The notes below the pieces were generated by a model. That model ran no database searches. It worked only from the letters and a program-made list of their open reading frames with translations, and was not told the origin of the DNA. From Pelmatolapia mariae (taxonomy: Eukaryota > Chordata > Actinopteri > Cichliformes > Cichlidae), in the NCBI RefSeq assembly GCF_036321145.2, contig NC_086233.1, positions 13,127,501 through 13,191,500 of the forward strand: a stretch of DNA of 64,000 bases. The letters run 5' to 3'. This document shows, one piece after another, positions 59,799-64,000 of the stretch. The position numbers and the translations under genes were made by a program. Every line of letters starts with the position of its first letter. Position 1 is the first letter of the stretch.

Positions 59799-62700
59799 TT
59801 GGTACCTCCCGATTGACGGTAGCGGAGATGCCTCGGTGTTGAAGGCGAGCGGCAGGGGGATGTGTCACCTGGCTCACTGGTAGCTGGTGACTCAGGAATG
59901 AATTTGTCCAGGGATACTGACTCCAGGACAGCTGTTAAGGAATATACTGCATGTAACATCTCAAACAAGTATTGGAGCATTTTTTCAATGAGTATACAGT
60001 ACTGAGGGTAGAAAACAATCACGTGGGAGTGTAAAACACACAGAGAACAAAAGTAACTTAAAATATTATTAGGGACTCTAAATATCAAGCACATGCTGAA
60101 AATAAGCCATCTCCTATCTAAGATTAACAAGTTAACTGAGCCGCCAAGCAATCCCAAGTGTCATGGACCAAACACAACCCCAATTACTGTTACACTGGTA
60201 ACCTAGTCTCTTAACCCTTTGAGATCTATGTCATCATAGGCCACCTATATGATGACATAGATTTCAAAGGCCCTAACCCTAACTGTACTCTAAACCTACA
60301 TTTAGGAGAAACTTTTTTGAAAAAAATGTGTGTACTTTATGATGTGCATCAGAATGATTTTTTTCTTTGCTGCCTGACTCCTAAGACTGGGGAAAACAAT
60401 GTAAGAAAAACAAAAAATGATACTCTGATTAACAGGGATAATGAGGGGATTAACAGCTTGAACCTAGTCATGACAGTACTGAAGTTTGTGTTGTCTCTGA
60501 TACAAAACGTTTCATAGTCCCTAGTCCCTAAGACCAACCCCCATTATCTCACTGTCTCCTTGTTCTGCTCTGCAGTGTTAGTAATCTTTTTGAGGCAGCA
60601 TATAAACCTGTTCTCTGCCTGCTGCAGGTTCAGGATAGAACGGTCCTCCAGTTTGCAGTGAAACCCCAGAGCAGAACAAGGCCACCTATAATCCAAGACA
60701 CTGGAACATGGGTCAAGAGACTGTAGAGGCAGTTCAGTGACATCAGAGACCACCAAAAAATTGCCGTGTGACCCAGTGTTTTAAGTTTCCTTGTATTTTG
60801 ATATTCGTTATTTATGTTTTAGTCTCATTTAGTTATCTAAAGCTCATTCTATTTTGCTTAGGTTGCCATGTTAGTTCTTTGTTTATTAGGTTCCCCTTGT
60901 GTCTTCACCCCCTGTGTTTAAGTCTCCCTAACCGTTCATGTGTTTCAGTCTTTGTCTCCCATCTCCTCCTCTTGTTTACACGTTTTCCCCTTGTGACCCA
61001 TTCCTTCTGTCATGTGTTTTCCCCCCAGTCATCTTGTTCTGTTTGTGCTTATGTCCATGTGTCATCTCCAGTCCCCTTTTCCCTCTGTATGTTTTACAGT
61101 GTTCATGCTCCTTGTCTGTCCACCGCGTCTTAGCCTGTCATGTGTTTCATGTCTGCGTGTCCTATGTTGTCAAGCTCATGTCATGTCATGTCATAAAACA
61201 GGAATATAACGGGTTATGTTCCTGTTTTAGTTTGAAGAGTTGTGGTGTCCCATGTTCATTCTGTTTAGTTTCACTTCCCCTGTGGTGTCATTATTCTAAT
61301 CAGGTCCATGTGTTTCTACTTCCCCTGATCACCCCCTTGTGTGTATTTAGTCTGTGTGTTCTCATTCATTCCTCATCAGGTCAACTGTTCATCTTCATGG
61401 CTAGTCTCGTTGCGACATAGAGTTTTTGCTTCCATTGTTCAGGTTCAATTTCATGTTCGGATTATATCATAGTTTCATTGTTACATGTTCCTGTTCAGTT
61501 TCATGTTCTTGTCTTTGCTGCCATAGTTAGTCATAGTTTCTTCCCAGTTTAGGTTTATGTTTAGTTTTGCATCAGTTTAGCTTACCCCTTCGTTTGCACC
61601 TTTTTATTAGCCTCAATAAACGGCTTGCCTTTTGTTAATTCAAGTCACGTTCCACATTCCGTTTTGTCTGCATTTGGGTCCATTATTCACTCAACACACA
61701 GTCAGCTTCCGCCTGGCTGTGACAAAAAAAGCAACTTGCCTGCTGGTAGGGAAACTAGATATAACAAGGCCCGTGGCTTACTGGTTTGCTGTAAAAATAA
61801 AAGTGAAGGTTTACAAAATAAAAGTGTGAGGACTGTCTACTAGTAAACTGATCATGGTCTCAGACAACCCTAAAATGCTAAACATGCTAAACCATTAATA
61901 TATACACCCCCCCCCAAGACAAGTCTACATGGAAAACACTTTGATGGTAGGAAAAAAAACATGTCTGCATTAATTATACAGCTCTACATGTCTTTTGTGA
62001 CAGTTTAAAAAAATCGTTCTGACAGTTATAAAATTATAATTGTTATTATTTTTAATCTAAAAGGCTCCACAGATAACTAAGCTATGTGTTCAAAAAAGAA
62101 AGCAACCTTCAAATGAACACCAGACACAGTGTTCATGTGAATGATTGAACTTGTGGATTACAAGCTGCTCTTCTGACTGCTATTGGACTTTGGAGATGTC
62201 ACGGTCTGTGGAGACAGGCCGTGCGGTGGTGTGTGTGGTGGACCCAGGTGCGAACACAAGTGAGTAGACGGGAGTGAACTTAAACTGAAAGCGAGCCTTT
62301 ATTATGGCTGATGACACAGAGTTCAAACAAAGCAGAAATACTGTGACTAAGCTAAACTATAACTAAACTGGAAAACTAATACTGTGATAAATTATGGAGA
62401 CTCAGAGAACTATGACGATGACTGCAAAGACTGGCCGTGAAAACATGGAGGGTGGGAACACAGACGACGCGACACAGACTGAATGAAACACAGAGACTTA
62501 ATACACATAAGGGATGATCAAGGGAAGTGGAAACACATGAGGGGGAACAGCTGATACACATGAACCTAATGACAGGACAGGGAAAGTGAAACTACATACA
62601 CTGACATTAGACACAGACTTTCAAAGTAAAACAGGAAACATGGGGATTAGACGTGACCTGAACTGAACATAACCACACAGACATGACGCATGACAGGTAG

Positions 62701-64000
62701 ACGCACGGACCAGGGAGACTGAATACAGGAGGAGATGACATAAACAACTAAGAAACAAAGGACTAAACAGCAACCTCAAAATTAACTAGATGAACTAAAC
62801 TAGGGCACAAATGAATACCAAAATATATAAAAACTCAAACACTGGGTCACAGACCCAGCCCATGACAGGAGAGGTCGAATAGCAAAGTAAGAAGCTCTCT
62901 TTATCTCCTTATTGTCATTCTCTTCCTTGTTGTTTGTTAGAGATTTTCTGATCTAATGCTTCAGTGCTGTTTTTATAGTGAGCAGGCTGTCAGCTGTAGC
63001 CAGATGGTGATGTAAGAGCACGATTATTCCTGTGTTGGGTAATGGTGACCCATTTATGTCTTTCACTGAGTCTGTTTAGGTGGGCAAGCCTTATCAGGAA
63101 TAAATGAATGATTAGAGGAGAAAAAGTTCATTAGAGGAGAAAAATGTAAGACTACTTCTGAAACAGATGATACAAATTTTTAAACATACTTGTTTTTAAT
63201 GTATTATTTTATACTAGTTGACTCTCAGGCATGTGCTTACAAATGTGTTGATATAGGGGTCTCACAGAGTGTGAATCATATGTCTTTGTATTGCAGATAC
63301 CCACCCCTGCGGAAGCTGCGCCTCAGCTTCCCACAGAAGGCATCAATGCGAGGCAGCTCTCCACTGGCATCCTCCCCTAAAGCTGGACTCAGCTCTGGGG
63401 AACTAGGACCACGGCTGAGATCCAGCGGTGCCTTGGTGGAGACAGGGGGTGGTGAGGATACCCCAGAGGCCTGGGGGAGGCTAGGAGACCTTGTGGCGGT
63501 GGGTGGAGGGGAGGAAAAGCCAGAGGGCGCCCTGGTAGAGCCAGGTGGAGGAGAGGCGATGGATGGGCTGTGACTAGAGGTTGGGGAGTTGGCTGCAGAA
63601 GAGGAACGAGTGGTGGACAGGTCTAGGGCTCCTGTTTTCACACTGATAGGGGAGTTCAGGGAGAGCTTTCGGCAATGCACAGGGGAAGCAGTACGAGAGG
63701 GGATGGACAGAGGAGGAGGAGAGGAAAACTTGCGGCACAGCCTTGGCGATTTGTTGTTCAAAGGGTCAGTTCCCCACGCGCCCTGGTTGGTTGCAAAGAA
63801 GAGCTCCAGGGATCTAAGAGAAAGGAAACTAGCTGATGTGCAGTGCTTGACAAGAACACACTCAAATGATTCACCAGTCCTACTGAGGGTCTTTACTTGG
63901 ACTGGTCCAGTGCAAGCTGTGTGATCTTCAGACTGTAGTCAGGACAGAGTGACATGATGGACAGACGGTCACATGAATGTTGCTCAATCCTGGGGCAGTG
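46493..64000 (-). CDS. rasgrf2: rasgrf2, Ras guanine-nucleotide exchange factor, C-terminal half
   Basis: RasGRF2 is a calcium/calmodulin-responsive exchange factor for Ras and Rac. Exons on the minus strand: 63989-63897 (edge exon), 63813-63305, 59931-59806, 59125-59036, 57307-57201, 50787-50675, 49729-49669, 49321-49218, 48732-48648, 48064-47867, 47784-47705, 47617-47500, 46881-46813 and 46588-46493 (TAA). All phases agree over about 615 codons. Order: SLELFFATNQ, Ser/Pro-rich linker, CDKEFIIRRAATNRVLNVLR (REM-like), PDLLPQERKAT, then the Cdc25 catalytic domain (ELAEQITLLDHIVFRSIPYE, NDMSNLVASQI, KWLAVADICRCLNNYNGVLE, YLGMYLTDLACIEEGTPNF, NFSKMRMISHIIREI). It ends YELSLKIEPRLPPG. The N-terminal PH, IQ and DH domains lie beyond the window. 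Intron 50788-57200 carries most of the mobile DNA. Confidence 0.95.
46938..46960. repeat. (TG)n microsatellite
   Basis: About ten TG units in a rasgrf2 intron, followed by a G-rich stretch GAGGGGGGGAGGGGGG. Confidence 0.85.
47867..48064 (-). CDS. rasgrf2: rasgrf2 exon encoding the RasGEF catalytic core
   Basis: This 198-bp phase-0 exon carries MSNLVASQIM, SSIEKWLAVADICRCLNNYN and IYRLKKTWAKV, the conserved core of Cdc25-type exchange domains. Flanking splice sites are CACAG|ATG and CAG|GTTGAT. Substitutions relative to human fall in the IIAALEGSAIY segment, where human has ITSALNRSAIY. Confidence 0.93.
48957..49053. repeat. Near-perfect 97-bp palindrome (hairpin)
   Basis: Arms of 46 bp (48957-49002 and 49008-49053) pair at 42 of 46 positions around a 5-base loop AACTA; the stem base is AGCCTG(G/A)ATCCCAGCAG. 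It sits in the rasgrf2 intron between exons 49321-49218 and 48732-48648. It could be a short foldback MITE or a transcribed hairpin; the sequence alone does not decide. Confidence 0.9.
51130..51290 (+). mobile_element. Fragment of non-LTR retrotransposon reverse transcriptase
   Basis: Plus-strand translation gives WNMMFADDIVIYSESRKQVE, containing the FADD active-site motif and the following strand typical of fish RTE-like LINEs. Flanking sequence quickly loses the frame. It borders the BEL/Pao remnant on the other strand. Confidence 0.65.
51400..52960 (-). mobile_element. BEL/Pao LTR retrotransposon remnant
   Basis: On the minus strand, near 52770, GFYVDDCLVTIGSEEEA shows the YVDD reverse-transcriptase motif. 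Near 52620-52540, DLDLDSENLPVERALSV is a BEL/Pao hallmark. Around 51900-51820 there is a decayed integrase zinc-binding region (DGILRVG), and at about 51560 DCFGP marks the integrase core start. Stops and frameshifts are frequent and no LTR was found, so the copy is dead. Confidence 0.78.
52961..54759. other. rasgrf2 intron between BEL/Pao and THAP elements
   Basis: AT-rich sequence with a short (AAAT)n run near 53472-53490. No exon or mobile element was recognised. Confidence 0.5.
54845..55175 (+). pseudogene. First exon of YqaJ-family-like transposon protein, frameshifted
   Basis: Begins MEDTVESQESSY and contains SRERYKQIVKKYIGRDPYSL and MKAFKSLEAYNFF, resembling the N-terminus of fish SWIM/YqaJ transposon proteins. 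At an eight-T run (55099-55106) the frame breaks; in the other frame the family-like motif SGWVHNLGTKRLRDGYSLVF follows directly up to a donor CAAGG|GTGAG at 55175. As read, the original frame stops at 55150. A one-base insertion or an assembly error would explain this. The family call is by eye. Confidence 0.55.
55305..55863 (-). pseudogene. THAP-domain protein of the transposon, two exons, 3' part missing
   Basis: Exon 55863-55647 begins MPMSCCVYGCSSRS and ends VCSDHFVRG, giving the THAP C2CH zinc finger with the FRVP motif (CxxxC in GCSS region, later CSDH). The donor AGAG|GTAATG joins the acceptor CTATAG at 55537, restoring SALDDEESEDWAPTVNLGY, a linker common in THAP transposon proteins. 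Exon 2 can end at a GAG|GTTTAC donor (55305) or read to a stop at 55243. No catalytic domain follows in the window. Confidence 0.7.
56144..56197. repeat. (TATC)n microsatellite
   Basis: About thirteen TATC units immediately precede a Tc1 remnant, a frequent association in fish genomes. Confidence 0.93.
56198..56760 (+). mobile_element. Decayed Tc1 transposase gene
   Basis: Plus-strand frames give MLQGCFSASGNGNLVSVEGI, then FQQSAGKLGL and NDPKHTLL, all standard Tc1 transposase landmarks including the DPKHT block. Stops and shifts interrupt it and no intact termini were found. Confidence 0.75.
57465..57520. repeat. (TATG)n-(TG)n microsatellite
   Basis: ATATGTATATG-type units run into about ten GT dinucleotides in a rasgrf2 intron. 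Confidence 0.85.
57935..58161. mobile_element. hAT-type MITE in rasgrf2 intron
   Basis: It begins CAGGGGTCTCAAACTTAAAT and ends AGTTTGAGACCCTTG, with inner GTGGGCCAC motifs at both ends. Flanking TTCTAAAG (57927-57934) and GTCTAAAG (58162-58169) match at seven of eight bases. Confidence 0.82.
58170..59035. other. rasgrf2 intron
   Basis: Nothing recognisable beyond AT-rich intron; the same holds for 59126-59739. Confidence 0.5.
59459..59508. repeat. Short inverted repeat
   Basis: AATAGAGGTGTAAC and GTTACACCTCTATT are inverted complements separated by about ten bases, forming a 14-bp-arm hairpin in a rasgrf2 intron. Confidence 0.8.
59740..59797. repeat. (GT)n microsatellite next to a rasgrf2 exon
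   Basis: About 29 GT units end only 8-9 bp from the donor edge of exon 59931-59806. On the transcribed strand this is a long CA tract just downstream of the 5' splice site; such tracts are known binding sites for hnRNP L and can modulate splicing. Confidence 0.95.
60767..61724 (+). mobile_element. LTR-like repeat, copy 1 (plus orientation)
   Basis: It begins TGTGACCCAGTGTTTTAAGT and ends GGCTGTGACA, with CAATAAACGG (a poly(A)-type motif) near 61615. Blocks match the reverse complement of 62197-62867 (for example GTGACCCAGTGTTT, GTCTCCCT). No flanking duplication was found at these ends, so the boundary is uncertain. Confidence 0.55.
62197..62867 (-). mobile_element. Probable solo LTR, copy 2 (minus orientation)
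   Basis: On the minus strand it runs TGTCATGGGCTGGG to CCGTGACA, bounded by TG/CA and flanked by the 5-bp repeat GGAGA at 62192-62196 and 62868-62872. AATAAAGGCTCGC, a poly(A)-type signal, lies at about 62293-62305. These are the marks of a recombined solo LTR of 671 bp. No internal retroelement genes are present. Confidence 0.72.
62873..63304. other. rasgrf2 intron between the solo LTR and the linker exon
   Basis: AT-rich intron; no recognisable exon or element. Confidence 0.5.
63305..63813 (-). CDS. rasgrf2: rasgrf2 linker exon, Ser/Pro-rich
   Basis: A 509-bp exon starting SLELFFATNQGAWGTDPLNN and including KSPRLCRKFSSPPPLSIPSR and ALDLSTTRSSS, with several SPPP blocks. It is the variable phosphorylation-rich region between the DH/PH2 part and the GEF part. 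The downstream donor is CAGGG|GTGGGT. A PPP(V/G)STKAP/STRAP-like repetition suggests small internal duplications. Confidence 0.9.

Noticed and set aside
60938..61420. 160-codon plus-strand ORF rich in Cys, Ser and Leu
   Set aside because: It lies wholly within the LTR-like repeat and reflects its T-rich composition.

Overview
This window is vertebrate nuclear DNA, most likely from a percomorph (possibly cichlid-like) teleost. It has long AT-rich introns with GT/AG junctions and many fish-type transposons (Tc1/mariner, hAT, DIRS, BEL/Pao, L2-like LINE). The gene order zfyve16 - ube2l3-like - ckmt2 - rasgrf2 contains three genes that are neighbours on human 5q14.1. The species assignment is inference; the gene identities come from reading the exons.

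Layout. (1) 1-27,100, minus strand: zfyve16 (endofin), a FYVE-domain endosomal adaptor. The 5' end and fourteen coding exons are present, about 1,287 codons in one continuous reading frame; the C-terminal end lies beyond base 1. Its introns hold nested hAT elements, a PIF/Harbinger-type MITE, a Tc1 foldback and a deleted DIRS retrotransposon that sits in the intron splitting the FYVE zinc finger. (2) 29,053-33,175, plus strand: a complete four-exon, 154-residue UBE2L3 (UbcH7)-type ubiquitin-conjugating enzyme. (3) 34,700-43,720, minus strand: complete mitochondrial creatine kinase, ckmt2 type, 415 residues from nine coding exons plus a probable non-coding first exon. (4) 46,493-64,000, minus strand: the C-terminal half of rasgrf2, covering a Ser/Pro-rich linker, the RasGEF N-terminal (REM-like) part and the Cdc25-type RasGEF catalytic domain; its N-terminal half lies beyond base 64,000.

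The genes do not form a functional unit; they are conserved neighbours. Zfyve16 acts on endosomal membranes and BMP/Smad signalling, the E2 works with HECT/RBR ligases, ckmt2 buffers mitochondrial energy, and rasgrf2 couples calcium signals to Ras.

The most unusual material is accessory. A 1.2 kb two-gene transposon remnant in a rasgrf2 intron carries a YqaJ-family-like ORF converging on a THAP-domain ORF, with inverted ends and a one-base frameshift in a T run. Two nearly identical hAT derivatives have perfect 8-bp target duplications and each keeps a short zinc-finger ORF. A 21-bp coding minisatellite in zfyve16 has an intronic copy of its edge. A DIRS copy keeps its termini and internal complementary region but has lost its reverse transcriptase. 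There is also a 97-bp near-perfect palindrome. No previously undescribed multi-gene defence or metabolic system was seen.
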